Numbered from the stretch's first letter, positions 34,120 to 46,790 are shown. The stretch is 64,000 nucleotides of DNA from Eucommia ulmoides (GCA_016647705.1 CM028330.1:34981534-35045533), one strand, 5' to 3'. Numbers and translations are program-made. The notes: a model not told the origin generated them from the sequence alone.

Positions 34120-34590
34120 AATGCCTTCGTCCGAGGTGGCGAAAGCTCTAATCCTAGCCTGTAAAGGCAAAATCTTTTGTCTTTACTTTTCACTCTCTAT
34201 TCGAGGTAGCGGAAGCTTTGATCCTAGCCTTTGACGGCCAGTTCCTTGTGTTTACTTTTTGCTCTCTGTCCAAGGTGGTGGAAGCTTTGATCCTAGACTT
34301 TTATGGCAAGATCCTAGCCTCTAGTGGTAAAAGCTTTGATCTCTTGTCTTTATCTTCCGAGGTGGCGGAAGCTTTGATCCTAGCCTCTAATGGCATGATC
34401 TTTTTGTTTGTAAATTTTGCTCTCTATTTGAGGTGGCAGAATCTTTGATTCTAATCTCTAATGACAGGATCTTTTATCTTTAAAGTTTGTTCTTCTTCCG
34501 AGGTGGCTGAAGCTTGGTTCCTAACCCTTTATGGCAGAATTTTTTACTGTTTATTTTCCTTGTCCTCCGTCCCAGGTGGCAAAGGTATGT
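34120..34590. repeat. Tandem array, about 70 bp unit, seven copies
   Basis: GAGGTGGCGGAAGCTTTGAT recurs at about 34131, 34201, 34271, 34360, 34430, 34498 and 34573, each followed by CCTAGCCTxTxATGGCAxGAT and a pyrimidine-rich tail. Confidence 0.9.
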
Positions 34591-34699
34591 TAGAACGACA
34601 TATGATCTGATTCTTAGTACGTCTAAGATATATAGGGGAATCCTTGGTTGGGTTTGGTCTAAATCTAGGAGATGTTGAGGATCGAATATTCTTTATCCT

Positions 34700-35370
34700 T
34701 ACTCCAAGGCTTAACTATCAGTAACTTCGGCGAGGACCAATAATTCCATTAGTGTAATTACTTCGGTAACTTTGGCGATGACCTATTTATTTTATTACTT
34801 TGGTAACTCCAGTGAGAACCGGTGATTATGTTTATTTTATTGCTTCAGTAACTTCAGCAAGGAACGGTGATTCCGTTTATTTTATCATTTTCGTAATTAT
34901 GGAAAGGACCTATGATTCCACTTATTTTATTGTTTTAGCAAGTCCAGCGAGGACTGGTGATTCCGCTTATTTTATTGTTTTGATAAATCCGACGAGGACC
35001 AATGATTCCGTTTATTTTATTGTTTCAGTAAGTCTGGCAAGGACCGGTGATTCTGTTTATTTTATTGTTTCGGTTAGTACTGCGAGGACCAATTATTCCA
35101 TTTATTTTATTTTTTTGGAAAGTCCGACGAGGGACGGTGATTTCATTTATTTTATTTTTCGTTAAGTCTGGTGAGAACTAGTGATTCCGTATATTTTATT
35201 GTTTCGGTAAGTCCAGCGAGGACCGGTGATTCCATTTATTTTATTGTTTCAATAAGTCCGATGAGGACTGGTAATTTCGTTTATTTTATTATTTTGGTAA
35301 CTCGGCAAGAACTATTGATTCTGTTTATTTTATTGTTTTTGTAACTTCGGCGAGGACTCTTGAATCTATC
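34700..35370. repeat. Tandem array, 45 bp unit, about 15 copies
   Basis: The core GGCGAGGACCGGTGATTCC followed by GTTTATTTTATTGTTTC repeats every 42-48 bp, most often 45. Because 45 is a multiple of three, one frame stays open over 34800-35165 with 15-residue repeats of the type ARTGDSVYFIVSVS. Confidence 0.92.
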
Positions 35371-35404
35371 TATTTAATTGCTTTTGTAGTTTGGCTTGTT
35401 TGGA

Positions 35405-35455
35405 CTGCGTTTGACCTAATCCTCGACGTATTTTTGAGGTACGTAGGCAACCATC
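35405..35455 (+). other. Conserved GTACGTAGGCAACC module (plus copy)
   Basis: ACTGCGTTTGACCTAATCC is followed by TTTTTGAGGTACGTAGGCAACC. It matches the minus strand of 11855-11912. Confidence 0.65.
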
Positions 35456-35906
35456 ACATTGTTTTGGTCATATTTTTACCTCAATTCAAGATCGTAATTG
35501 GCACTTTTCACTTTCCTAAGAAAGTGAGGTGTACTTTTAGTGATTCCAAGGTGCCCTGGTATTACAATTTACTGCTTTACTTAATTCACTTTATCCCAGT
35601 TGGCATAGGAATTGTTTTTGTCGTTTACTTTATTTGTTTTCATCATTTACTTTATTCCTTCCATCCTAGTTGGCATAGGAATTATCAATGTCGAGGAAAG
35701 TCACTGAGACTTTTTCTCAATTTTACTTCTCTCAATGATCATCTAGTACCCTAGAAACACCATTTTTATTTCCTTTGTTTTTTTAAAAAAATGGCCTAGT
35801 CAAATCAAGGTTTGGTTTCTTCTTTCTAGTCATCTTAGCTTAACAAAATAGTGTGTGTTCTATCTTTGTCATCATGAGTAAACTTGCATAATAAAGAGGG
35901 ACAACT

Positions 35907-38740
35907 ATAGACAACACATTTTTTCCTGCCCATTTCTGCATTTCATAAAAGTATCAGGTCTAAAAGTAAAAATTCGGACAAACTTTAAACCAGGTTTAAA
36001 AAGACGAATTTACGCCTTAGATTCTCATGTTTAATTTTTGCATAACATTTTAATTAAGAAAGTACAAAAAAAAAATCGAAAAATAAGTCGTGAAAAATTT
36101 GATACCATGTTCTAATACCGATTTCATTGAAATGCCATTTCAAGGATGCAATTAAGAAAACTTGATATATATTTTACCATAATTTTTTTTGTAATGATAT
36201 GAAAATTCTATTTCATGAAATATCATTTGATGTGATTTTTTACCATTTTTTAATAAATTAATTTTTCAGTAAACTCAATTTACATTGTCTTTTTTAAATC
36301 TTTTCGAAACACATATCTTGGGGAAGAAATGTCAAAATCTTGTTGTTTCAAAGTTTTAACTCTAATGGAGAAAGATGAAAAGATAGAGCTTTTGCCCTTA
36401 ATTAGCATTTTTGGATCATTTTACCAAAGCAATGGAAACAAAAAAATAAACTTGAATTTTTTCGGTTATTTTTGAATAATATTTTTTGTAGAATAACGGT
36501 TAGTTGTTGTTCATTTTTTAGTGGTAATTTCGACATGTTAATGGTTACGAGAAGGGAATTTTCTTTATGTTATTTGAACATAATGAGATGTAATTGTGAA
36601 GATTTAGATAATGTAAATAAACTTTGAAGTAAAGACAATGAAATATAAATTCGATCATCTAATGCTCCCGTGGTTATGGAAGGGTACTCTTTTCATTATG
36701 TATCATAGAATCTGCGGACGTTTTGGCATAATGACGGTATGTAAATAATAGTAAACGTAAAACAATTATGCTTTTAGGTGGGATGTATATGAGGCTATGA
36801 GACCCCAACTTCTTCAGATTCAAGTAAAATAAAAAGGTTTTTAAGTTGTATGAATCCTTATCAAAACTTTTTGAATCTATTTGTTACCAACGTCACCAAC
36901 GCAGTCCAACAGATGAATACAACTCATTCTCAACAAGTATTTCTACCTCTTAATATTAATTGCATATAAATAAGAAAACGGTGGTAAAAACCTAATAGTA
37001 GAAGGGAAGCATAAAATTTAAAAGAAGTTGTGTAACCTGAGTAAACCTAGCTTGGAAGTGGGGAATATTACCCTTGGAACTTAATTTGGAAAGGATTTGG
37101 GTGTTTTATAAGGACTAGGATGGACAAAATGACAGCGTGATGTTCTGAATAATACTCTCTAACTTTGCCTTTTGTGCACTGAAAAACAAGTTTATTTATA
37201 GCCAAAATAGATGGGGTTGATCATGGGATAGAGCCTTGGGATGGGGCCGCACTCTGTGGTGTGGCCCTACTGATAACGTGGCATGAATTGATTGGCTGAT
37301 TTTTAATAATATACCACGCATCCCTTCCATTAAATGGTTGGTGGTTATATAGAAATTTCCATGAATTTAATATTAAATGATTTTTTATTGATTCTAAAAA
37401 TAAATTCTGAATTCTAATGACAAATGTCCCAATTTTATTGAGTTTAGTAGATGCAATGATAATGTCATGTGATATATTGTGATATGTGCATGATGTAAAA
37501 GTAGTTATTATTTCATCCTTTAATTATTTCCCAATTTATGATTAGGTTTCTTGAAAATAATTTGAAATATATGATTTCAATTAAATTCAATCATTTAAAT
37601 TGAATTTTGATTTGATAAGATTATCTCAACAAATGTTTTTAAATTAATGATTGGATTATCGATTATAGAAATTGGAATTTTTGGAACCATTTTTGGTTCA
37701 TTAAAATGTGTGATCAAAAAAATCAAATTTGATTTGAATTTCAATTAAGAGTTAATTTACAAATTCACCCCTGAACACAACGAATCAAGCCTTGAATTCG
37801 CCTAGGATTTCTTCGTAATTAATTAAGGAACTATACCCTCCTATAGAAATCATTTGATTTCACAGAATCAATTAAAGTCTATCGTGAGTAAAATCATATT
37901 TTAATCAATATCCTGAAATGCCTTTAGGGAACCCAGCCTAATTTAGCATTCTCGGGTGGTCGATTGGCAGTTAATTTATCTCAACTTTCAAAATAACATG
38001 TTTTCAAGTTTTTGCCTCAACAATTTTTTTTGGATATTTTTATGAAAAATGTCAATTTTACCCTTGAGACATTGAGGAAAAAATAAAATTTTTGAAAATC
38101 ATGATTTTGCTAGGGGATGTTATTTTTTGTCATATGAATGTTTTGGACGGGACAATATCAATGTCTATTAGGGAATTTTTAAGCAATGGGTTTTGAAATA
38201 ATTATTTGGATCAAATTTTAAAGAAAAATAGTCGCCACCGAGCATTAAGTTTTGAATTGAGTGCTAGGTCATTGGGAAAAGAAAAAAAAAATATTTTTTA
38301 AAATGTCCAAAAGTTTGACTCCAGAATAGGTCTAACCAAAATTTTATTCAAGTTTTGGGGACAATTATGGTCGGGAAAGGTGTTAGGTACCCCAAGACAC
38401 CCGTTCAAAAATGGTATCTAACTATTGACACGTTTCTATGTAGTCCAATAAGTTTACTCGTTTCAGTTTAAACTCTCTAAGTATGAAAGTGGCTTTAAAA
38501 TGTCATTCTGTTAGATTCCATCCGAACTAACAAAAATGCCATTTTTTTAGGGGTATAATGGTCTTTTTACTATTTTTATTTTTTCTTATTTTTTCTTTCC
38601 TTTTTCTTTCTTTTCCTTTTCTTTTTTCATTTTAATTTTCTTTTTTCTTTTTTTGGCCTTATTCACTTAACCCCTCTCTCTCTCTCATTGTCGCTGCGAC
38701 CCTCTATTTTAATAAAAGGCAATTCACCTTCTGTAAAATT
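35907..38740 (+). repeat. Tat-type LTR, right copy (3' end lost)
   Basis: It starts TATAGACAACACATTTTTTCC and is colinear with 28187-28350 up to the A run, after which the two copies diverge. Further in it carries TAGTCGCCACCGAGCATTAAG at 38230 and GGGAAAGGTGTTAGGTACCCC at 38372-38392, a pair of clauses also found inverted at 46900-47100. A TATA-like TATAAATA on the minus strand lies at 37200-37193. The right end is replaced by copia gag at about 38740. Because the match to the left copy is short, this may be a second related element rather than the partner LTR. Confidence 0.5.
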
Positions 38741-38757
38741 AGTACAGTAGAGTTTTA

Positions 38758-39330
38758 GGTTGTGGATCTGCAAATGAAATGTGGGATACATTGAAAACCA
38801 CATACGAGAGAACTGATCAAGTGAAGCAATCCAAAACCAATGCTTACACTCATCAATTTGAAGTGTTCAGAATGGGTAATACGGAAACAATCTCGAAAAT
38901 GTATGTGAGATTCACCAACATATGCAACAATCTTGATCCGCCTAGAAAGCCGTATTCCATGGAGTGAAAAGTACAAAATATTTTGATATCATTGACCAAA
39001 ATCTAGGAATCAAAAGTGATCGCTATCAAGGAAGCCAAAGATCTCAGCAAATGCACTATCGATGAACTCATCGGCAATTTGATAACCCACAAGACGGCCA
39101 TACGACAATATGAGGATGGATTAGAAAAAACAAATTAAAGAGGAAAGTGAGATCTATGAAAGAAACATGGGATGATATGGATTCCAGTAGTTCCAAAACA
39201 TCAAGTGATGATGAGAAAACTCTGACGTATGCCCTAATTTCCAATGAGGTTGAGGTAACTGAATATTTTAGTTCTTGTCTTTTGGATTTTGGTGAGTTAT
39301 TTTATATTTATCAAGAACTATTGCATGATT
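38758..39330 (+). pseudogene. Sirevirus-like copia gag, N-terminal part (broken)
   Basis: Reading + from 38758: ANEMWDTLKTTYERTDQVKQ, then MYVRFTNICNNLDPPRKPYS, a stop, then KVIAIKEAKDLSKCTIDEL and IGNLITHK. This is the plant copia gag (UBN2-type) domain that forms the particle shell. Stops occur near 38965, 38985, 39005 and 39136. The 5' LTR and primer site are missing; the copy abuts the Tat-type LTR. Confidence 0.85.
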
Positions 39331-39599
39331 ATAAGGATTGATGTTTTCAAATTGATGTTTTACAAAAAGAATAGTGATTACATGAAACAAATGCGTTGAA
39401 TATTTCGAGGCCGAAAATACCAATTTTAAAAATCAAATTTCAAAAACTATTTCATGTGATTTAGAAAAGGAAAACAATAAATTAAAATCCAAAGTCAGAT
39501 TCTATTGTTCTCAAGTTTATAAATGGTGAAAATAATTTAAAAATACTTTTGGAAAATTCTAAAGGTGTTTTCGACATAGTTGGTCTTGGCTTTTAGAAA

Positions 39600-39830
39600 A
39601 CTATCAAGCAAAATAGATTTCAAAAATTATTTTCTAAAGCTAAGGAAGTTGTAAAACATTTTAACTGTAACATTGTGGGGCATACATTTAGCAAATGTTT
39701 TTTGAAGAGATCTAAATATAAGAAAGTATGAGTTCCTAATAGAATAAAGGATGATCCAACTAACAAAATTGGACCCACGTAGAATGGGTACTATTTACGA
39801 ACTTTTTGAGGTGCTTCTTACAGATTATCA
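39600..39830 (+). pseudogene. Gag zinc knuckle remnant
   Basis: FNCNIVGHTFSKCFLKRSK at about 39657-39712 is the CCHC knuckle (C-x4-H-x4-C retained, first Cys position changed to His). It is followed by VPNRIKDDPTNKIGPT, the same linker seen on the minus strand near 28120, showing that both copia copies are one family. Confidence 0.75.
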
Positions 39831-39959
39831 AATAAACATCTATGAGCAAGGATAAATTATTCCTAGGAAAAGTCTATCCTCAGCACGTGACAGGAGATAA
39901 ATATTGAAATTACGTCTTTGACGCCTAAAGACGAAAGTCATGTGAGTTATGAAGAATAC

Positions 39960-40480
39960 GCTAAAGAATGTCACAGTCAAATGGTGCTGTGAAAAGTGAA
40001 TTCTTGAATGGCTTTCTATCACAAGAAGTTTATGTTGAACAACCACCGATATTTGAGAGTGATAAACTTCCAGATCATGTGTTTAAACTTTGGAAGGTTT
40101 TGTATGAACTCAAACAAGCTCCGCGAGCTTGATTTGAGAGACTTAGCCAATATTTGATCGAAAATGATTTTCGATGGGGTCTTAGTGATATTACTATATT
40201 TATCAAGCAGAATGATTATGATATCCTATTAGTACAAATATATGGTGATGATATTATATTCATATCTACTAATGAAGATTTTTGTCAAGAGTTTGTCAAG
40301 GTTATGCAGGTTGAGTTTGGAATGAGTATAACGAGAGAGTTAATCTTCTTTCTTGGGTTGCAAATCAAGCAAACCAAATAGGGAATTTTCATTAATCAAG
40401 CCAAGTACATAAAAGAGTTACTAAAAAAGTATGGCTTGGATAACGCGAAAGAGTACAAAATGCCTAGAGTGATGTTTTTG
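39960..40480 (+). pseudogene. Reverse transcriptase remnant of copia (internal deletion upstream)
   Basis: Reading + : SEFLNGFLSQEVYVEQPP, KLWKVLYELKQAPRA, then a stop in place of Trp, FERLSQYLIENDF, IYGDDIIFISTNEDFCQEF and INQAKYIKELLKKYGL. The catalytic YVDD is YGDD here with both Asp kept. Protease, integrase and the first part of RT are absent between about 39830 and 39970, a large internal deletion. RNase H is also gone after 40470. Confidence 0.88.
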
Positions 40481-40789
40481 GGTCTCTGCCCTCACTTTTT
40501 GAGATGACAAAGGGGGAGACAATGATGTTTAATGAGTTAGTTGATGTTTAGGGATTTGTTCGCCTAAGCATTGAATTGATTAAATGGAAAAGTTATTATG
40601 GGGCTTATGTTGAATATAATTATTGTTTAATTGGGCTTATATTGAATATCTTTATTATTGTTTACTTATGTTTTCATGTTTACGCATAAATGAGTTTAAA
40701 TACCCATCCTCGGATTTAGGGAGAGCGTGGTTACATTTTATTTTGAAGAAAATATCAAAGTTAATTGTTATCATCAAAAAGGGAGAGAT
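40481..40789 (+). mobile_element. Copia 3' internal region with PPT
   Basis: AT-rich and non-coding. It includes ATCAAAGTTAATTGTTATC and a purine tract AAAAAGGGAGAGA directly before the LTR, the same layout as 20072-20315. Confidence 0.75.
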
Positions 40790-42989
40790 TGTCGAATCCA
40801 AGATTTTGATGAGCAATTAAATATTGATATTTTTGGTGGAACTAATGGTTTTATCGAGTATTTTAGATTTATAGTTCCATCCATGTGATTAAGAAGAAGA
40901 CCTTATGAAGAAAACATAAAGGGTACAAGATGGACATAATGAAGATGTGAAGAGTTTTGAAGACCTTAGAGAAAAATAGGTGAAAACACTTTACTTATAC
41001 TCTTAATATAACCTAAATTAGGATCACACACGACACTTAAATGAGTTAATTCTATGTATGTCATGATAAGAAGTGATAAGTTTAAGATCCTCAAATAAGA
41101 TATTATATGTGCTCTTTGTGTGAAATGAATTTGATAATTGACCTAATTGAAAAATATGTTTTATAGGTATAAAAAGTTATGTTTTCGGGTCAATTCGGTC
41201 AACCGAGAAAAATAATCGGTCAATTGAATTGAATAGTGAGTTTTAGAGTTAAAACGAGATGCTACTAATTCAATAGGTCAACCGAATAAAGATGGTCAGT
41301 CAACCGTTTGAAACAATAGCTAAAATGCGTAAGGAAGTGAGTACACTAATCCAATCAGTTAACCGAATAAAGAAGGTCATCCAACCATTTGAGTTAAAAG
41401 ATGAAATGGTATAAAAGTGAAAGATACTGTCCAAATCGGTCAACAGACTAGGTGTAGTCGGTCGGTCAATCGACTGGCTTTGTGCCAATGGTTATTTGGA
41501 AGCAGGACAGGTTGATCAACCGACTGATAGGAATCGGCCAACCGACTGAATCAATTGGGATTTCAGTTGATTTGGTCTCTTGATTATAAACTATCCATTT
41601 TTTATGATTCTAAGAGAGGGATTTGGGGGATTTGAATATAATTGAGCTATTAACAACCTATTATGTTATCCCTATTGATATGATCCATATATTTTGAGAT
41701 TCTCCTAATTTAAATGGTTTAATATTTCATATTTCTATGGTTTTAAATTGAGAAAAGTTATATGGACTTAAATGAGAGGATTGAAAGTTATTTTTAAGTG
41801 AAATACACCTGAAATGAAAGGTAATTATATATGGGGTCTTAGAGTGTCATTTTATGGCATATCTTTGAAACACTAGCCGTTGGAGAGCTAGTTATTGGTC
41901 TATTAATATAAACCTGCGGGAATAGAGTTTAACACATCAAGAAAAATCACTTTAAGCTTTTATAAGAGTAAGATTTACGCTGAGATTTTTATGAGAGATT
42001 CTATTCAAGTTCTTGATCTAAAACGCTAGTTGTTTGGCATCACCGATTTTGGTTCTAATTGCTATTCAATCATTATCTTCGGTGTTTTCCTGGTGAGACC
42101 CTTCCAAGTTATATTATTTGCTTTAAAGTTATATTTATCTTGATTACTTGATTTAGGATTGTTAGAAAAATCATTTTTAAACTTAAAAGCTTGAAAATCT
42201 TTTTAAGTAATTTTGTCTGTTTATTTGATTACATTCTAAATTTGTGTTACCCACATTATTTATTAATTGGATTTGAATTGTCTCACATTGTATCTATCAC
42301 GTAGTAATTATTCAAGACATTAATTGAGTATATTCGTATTGAGGTGGTAGAAACTCCTTGTGGGAGGAAACTTATATTTTTTATATTGGTGAGTTTGAGT
42401 GAATTAGACATGTTTAGGACAGTGTCTAGTCAAGGTAGCTAGGTTTTGATCTTTTTCCTGTGAAAAATATTAGGATTTGATCTTTGTCCTAGTAAAAAAA
42501 GTTAGATTATTCTTTTTCCTTGAAAAGAATTATGTTTTGATTCATCCTGCAATTAAATTATTTTTGAGTGATTTGTAAAAGTTCATCATTCCCCATGAAA
42601 AGGATAAGTGAGAGAGTGTTAAGTTTATCTTTAGCCTGGTAAAAATATATGGTTCATCCTTGACCCATGAAAATGGTAAATTGTAAAGATTGATTTTGGG
42701 TCTGTAAAAGAATCGTGAGTTGTAAGGGTTTGGTTCCTACCTGGTAAAAGAATCAAGGGTTCAGTGGATTGCGAATCTCCGTGGAGCTCGGGGGGACTGG
42801 ATAGAGGCAAGACTAGCTTGACCGAACTGGGATGAATTCTAATGTGTTGCATTGATTTATTTTCTATCTTGTATTTGGGTGTGTACTTTTAGTATTAAAC
42901 ACATATCCCTTGAGTATAAAGATATTAATCTATGTAGGGAAATTGATTATTTGTGTTTAAATAAATTAATTGTTTAAATTTGATAACTA
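40790..42989 (+). repeat. 3' LTR of Sirevirus-like copia, right end lost
   Basis: It starts TGTCGAATCCAAGATTTTGATG and is colinear with the LTR at 20316-22443, including the GGTCAACCGA-rich blocks at 41190-41550. Homology stops at about 42989, where the other copy still has some 45 bp including its CA end. The foreign sequence after 42990 therefore replaced the terminus. Confidence 0.8.
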
Positions 42990-44440
42990 CTGGTAGCAGA
43001 ATATTACGTCGCTACTTTTACTGCAAGTATACGGGTCAAGTTTTATAGAATAGTAAATGAGAAAGGTTGTCATATCCATAGGGATTGGATTAAATTGTCG
43101 TTAAGTACCACGATTTTCATAACCAAATTTTATCTAGATGACTCAAATGTAATTTTTTTTGTTAATAAAACATACTAAACTAAGTTAATTACTATAATAC
43201 TAATATGACATTTAAGGTATTATATTACCTAGGGATTAACTTTGTTTACTTAAACGTATTCGTTTCAATCTAATTTATATTAACAACATTCAAATCTATC
43301 CGACAATCTAGGTATCAAAAACTCACTCAGTACCTCTTCCGAGTGTAAAGTGAATGAATATGCGACTTCGTGTCAATGCCAAAGCCCCCCTCTAGCGTCT
43401 ATACAACACTTGGTCACATGAGTCTCACCCCAACCTCATGGATTGCACACTTTTTAATACCCTCTCGGGTCATTAGATTGTCGCGTTGTGTTTAAACCCT
43501 AATCCGAATTCGGGGTTACCTCTCCCGAGTGTTACATCCCGTATTCTCAAATCAACCACAATACCATAACAAGTATATAATGATTGTAATAAAACCGTAA
43601 ACATAATCGAATATAGATGAAAAACCGATAACGAAACAAAGATCAAACAAACAACGTTTTTATAAACAAATCGCTCCCTAGACAATATATGTTTAGTTAT
43701 ACATGGCCATAGCCCTATATTCAACAATACACAAGCTAAACATAAACAAAACTATCAATCAAAACTAAGAAATAAAGAGAGAAATAAGGAGACTAGCCGT
43801 TATCCGAAGAACCGACGCTAAAACCGCTCTGAGATCGTTTTCGCTTCTTGGCTTTGTGATCTTCTCTTGGTTGATATAGTTTGGAGCTCTCAAAACCTTC
43901 CCAAAAATATGGGTGTTATGTTGGGAAAAAATGGGATACATATGGGATCTAAAATATCCTAGAAAATATCTCAAAATATCAACAAAATTTGGTGTCGGAC
44001 CGCTACAGCGGTGGGAAGTCAGTAGCCTTTCTAACGGGTGACCGCTGCAGTAACAGGAATCACCACTGCAATAGTTGGAAAGCAGAAGGGTCTTGTTCTA
44101 TTGAACATTGCAGCGGTGGTTTCACTGCTGCAGCGGTGCGCCTGCAATCCTATACTTTCCTTCTTTGCTCTTTTTCCACCGTTCTTCTATCGGCGTTCCA
44201 CCGATTTGCTCGTTTATGGACCGTTTTTATCCCTTTTCGTCCCAAACACCCAATTTATAACAAAACAAATAAAAATGTATTAACACATATTAAAACACTA
44301 TAATAACACTCGAAAACTACCAAAATCGATTTGGGAATATATAAACAAATTCTACCTATCAACTACCCAATTTACACCCTCTCTTGGGTAGCTCTTTGGG
44401 CCAATAGTAGGAATATCATATTTCATGATATATAAAGAAA
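42990..44440. repeat. Unassigned repeat, LTR-like
   Basis: It opens with CTGGTAGCAGAATATTACGTC and TGCAAGTATACGGGTCAAG, then GGATTGGATTAAATTG. This wording occurs often in plant LTR-element flanks, but I cannot name a family. The part 43990-44150 has several ACCGCTGCAGCGGTG-like near-palindromes. Short open frames on both strands lack any domain. Confidence 0.4.
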
Positions 44441-44479
44441 ATATTTCAAATTCCCCTAAAAACCTCCCTTGGAATCATC

Positions 44480-45120
44480 AAAACCAAATTGGATTGACCA
44501 GAAAACAAACCTGTCAAAGATTTGACTGACTACGTCGGTCGATTGGCTCTCTGTAGTTGGTTGATCAACCTCTCACAATGATCATTTAATTAACCATTGT
44601 ACTAGTCCCGTCGATTGACTGATTGGACCAGAAGGTCACCCATTCCACTTACAAAGCACATTGTTTTGGTTAGTCGATCGACCCTTTTTGCCGGTTAATC
44701 GAATTGACTCGAAAATCATTATTTTAAGCATTAAAACCAATTTTTTAATTAGGTCCTTAATCAAAATCATTTTATGTACTTGCACATTATGAAACACACT
44801 TTAGACCCCTAAAATAATCATAACACACATAAGATTATTTCATTTTAAAGTGTCGTGCATGATCCTACTTCAAGTTGCATTAAAAGTATATAAGCAAAGA
44901 GTTATTTTCTCTAGTTGTCTTCAGTACTCTTCAAATATTCATTATCTCCATTTTGCTACTTTCTTGAATTCATTTGATTCTCTAATAATCACTCTATAAA
45001 TTCTTCGATGATTAATCTTTTTGGCTTATTTTTTTTCTCATTTCAACCTATAGAACTTTTAATCTGAAATCATTCAATAAAATCATTAATTATATAAAAG
45101 ATCAATATTTAATTATCCAT
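44480..45120 (-). repeat. Fragment of Sirevirus-like LTR, minus strand
   Basis: On the minus strand it contains GGTCGATCGACTAACC-type blocks and TTAATGCAACTTGAAGTAGG followed by ATCATGCACGACACTTTAAA. These parallel the LTR wording at 20578-20615 and 41005-41040. Both ends are missing. Confidence 0.65.
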
Positions 45121-45124
45121 CAAA

Positions 45125-45720
45125 ATATTAGGTTCAAGAAAAGGGTCCGAGGTTAGCAACCCTAGACAAATTTTGTAAAGATGAAGCCCCTATAAGGTCT
45201 CCCACCTTATAATTTCTGCCATCTCTTGTTATTTTTGGATATAATTGTGAGATTTTGTTTTCCATACAGACTTATTGATTTGAATTTTACTAGCCCCTAG
45301 ATTCAAATCAAAACTATCCTGAAGTCTTGGAATTAGATATTGATCTTATAAAGACCAAGAACACTTTTCTTTCGTAGATCCTCTATGTGGATATTGTTAG
45401 AGGCAAGACATCTGTGTTACTTTCGAGAAATTCGAACCTCCAGTACCGATTTTTATTATTGTTTAGACTACCTCAAAAGAGCCTATTCAGATTATGCCTC
45501 GAGAACTACCAGCTTTAATATTGAAGTGCCAAAACATGTAGCAGTTATATTGAATGTGATTTAATATTGCTAATTTTGTTGTTTTAATGTAAATATGCAT
45601 ACATCCAACTTTAAGAAATTGGATATTATTATGATTTAATTTTTTATATTTCTTAGTGTAAATATGTGTTTTTAATATCTGATCCCTTCATACCTATCAC
45701 TTTTTGCAAAAAGAAACGTG
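45125..45720 (+). repeat. LTR-like repeat, copy 1
   Basis: CTATGTGGATATTGTTAGAG, GCAAGACATCTGTGTTACTT and a later AGCCTATTCAGATTATGCCT recur in copy 2 at 46505-46620. A TATA-like CCCCTATAAGGTC lies near 45190. The termini cannot be fixed. Confidence 0.6.
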
Positions 45721-45824
45721 TCCTATGTGATTCGATTTATTATAATTCACCCAAGTCTCTAGACAAAATAGTGTGACGATTGGAACGAGATTCTAATTAG
45801 TATTAGAAAAAATTATATTATCAA

Positions 45825-46790
45825 ACAATGTACATATGATTGGACTAGGTTTTAATTTTTACTTTATCTAAACTATGTTGGTCTTTTTGGGAACACAAAA
45901 TTGAGAGATCATATAATACTGAAATCATATTTGAGAAGGTTCTCTTGGTGAAATTCCTATCAACTAAACATGGTTGTGATATGTGAGTAGATGTAACTCA
46001 CAATCTGAAGAGATACCTTGGGAAAAGTGTTTATCCCAAAAGGGCAAAAATAAAATTGTTTCAATTTTAATTAGTTAATTAATTAATTATTTTCACCATC
46101 CAACTTTTGGTATGAACCTAGTAGGTCACACACAATAGAAAACATAAAATGGAAAAGTCATTTTGAAAGGAATGGATAGTAATGTTGAACTGTTTAGAAG
46201 TTCGAGGGCTAAAGTATAATTAAAAAAAATAAGGGGTCCAAGGTTTTAAACCCTTGACAACATCTATAAATAAGGGGGGTCATTGTGGCCACCCCTTCGA
46301 CCAAAAGTTCATCCATCACTATATCTCAAGCAAGAATTATTGTAATTCAGTCCGAGCTTTGTTTTTCGACTAATTCTTTCTTTTTGTCTTCATACTAATA
46401 TGCTAATTCTTACTTCCACCTATAATCAAAATAAAACTATCTTAAAATTTTGAGATTAGAATTGAATTCTTATATATCTCAAGAACATTATCTCGATGCA
46501 GTTTTCTATGTGGATATTGTTAGAAGCGAGACACTTGTGTTGCTTCTAGGACAACTTTTTATATGATTCCGGAATGGGATCATATCTAGTAACTCTTAGA
46601 AGAACCTACTCAAATCATACCTTGAGACCTACTGGCTTTGAGGCTGGAGCATTGAAAGAGGTATATTGATTAAATTAGATTTATTATTTTATTAATTTTA
46701 TGTTGATACATGATACTGAATGTGATTTTTTTTTTTTATATTCCGTTGCACAAATCTAGTGATTTTAATATCCAGTTTGTTCAGCACATC
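45825..46790 (+). repeat. LTR-like repeat, copy 2, and left arm of an inverted repeat
   Basis: 45825-46540 is an inverted match of 47505-48150. Examples are CTTTTTGGGAACACAAAATT against TTTTGGGAACACAAGATAG, GGGCAAAAATAAAATTGTTT, and TTGAACTGTTTAGAAGTTCG. A consensus TATA box TATAAATA lies at 46265-46272. Confidence 0.75.
46265..46272 (+). promoter_or_regulatory. TATA box in LTR-like repeat
   Basis: TATAAATA in CATCTATAAATAAGGGGGGTC, in the same place as TATA-like sequences in the other two copies of this repeat. Confidence 0.5.
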
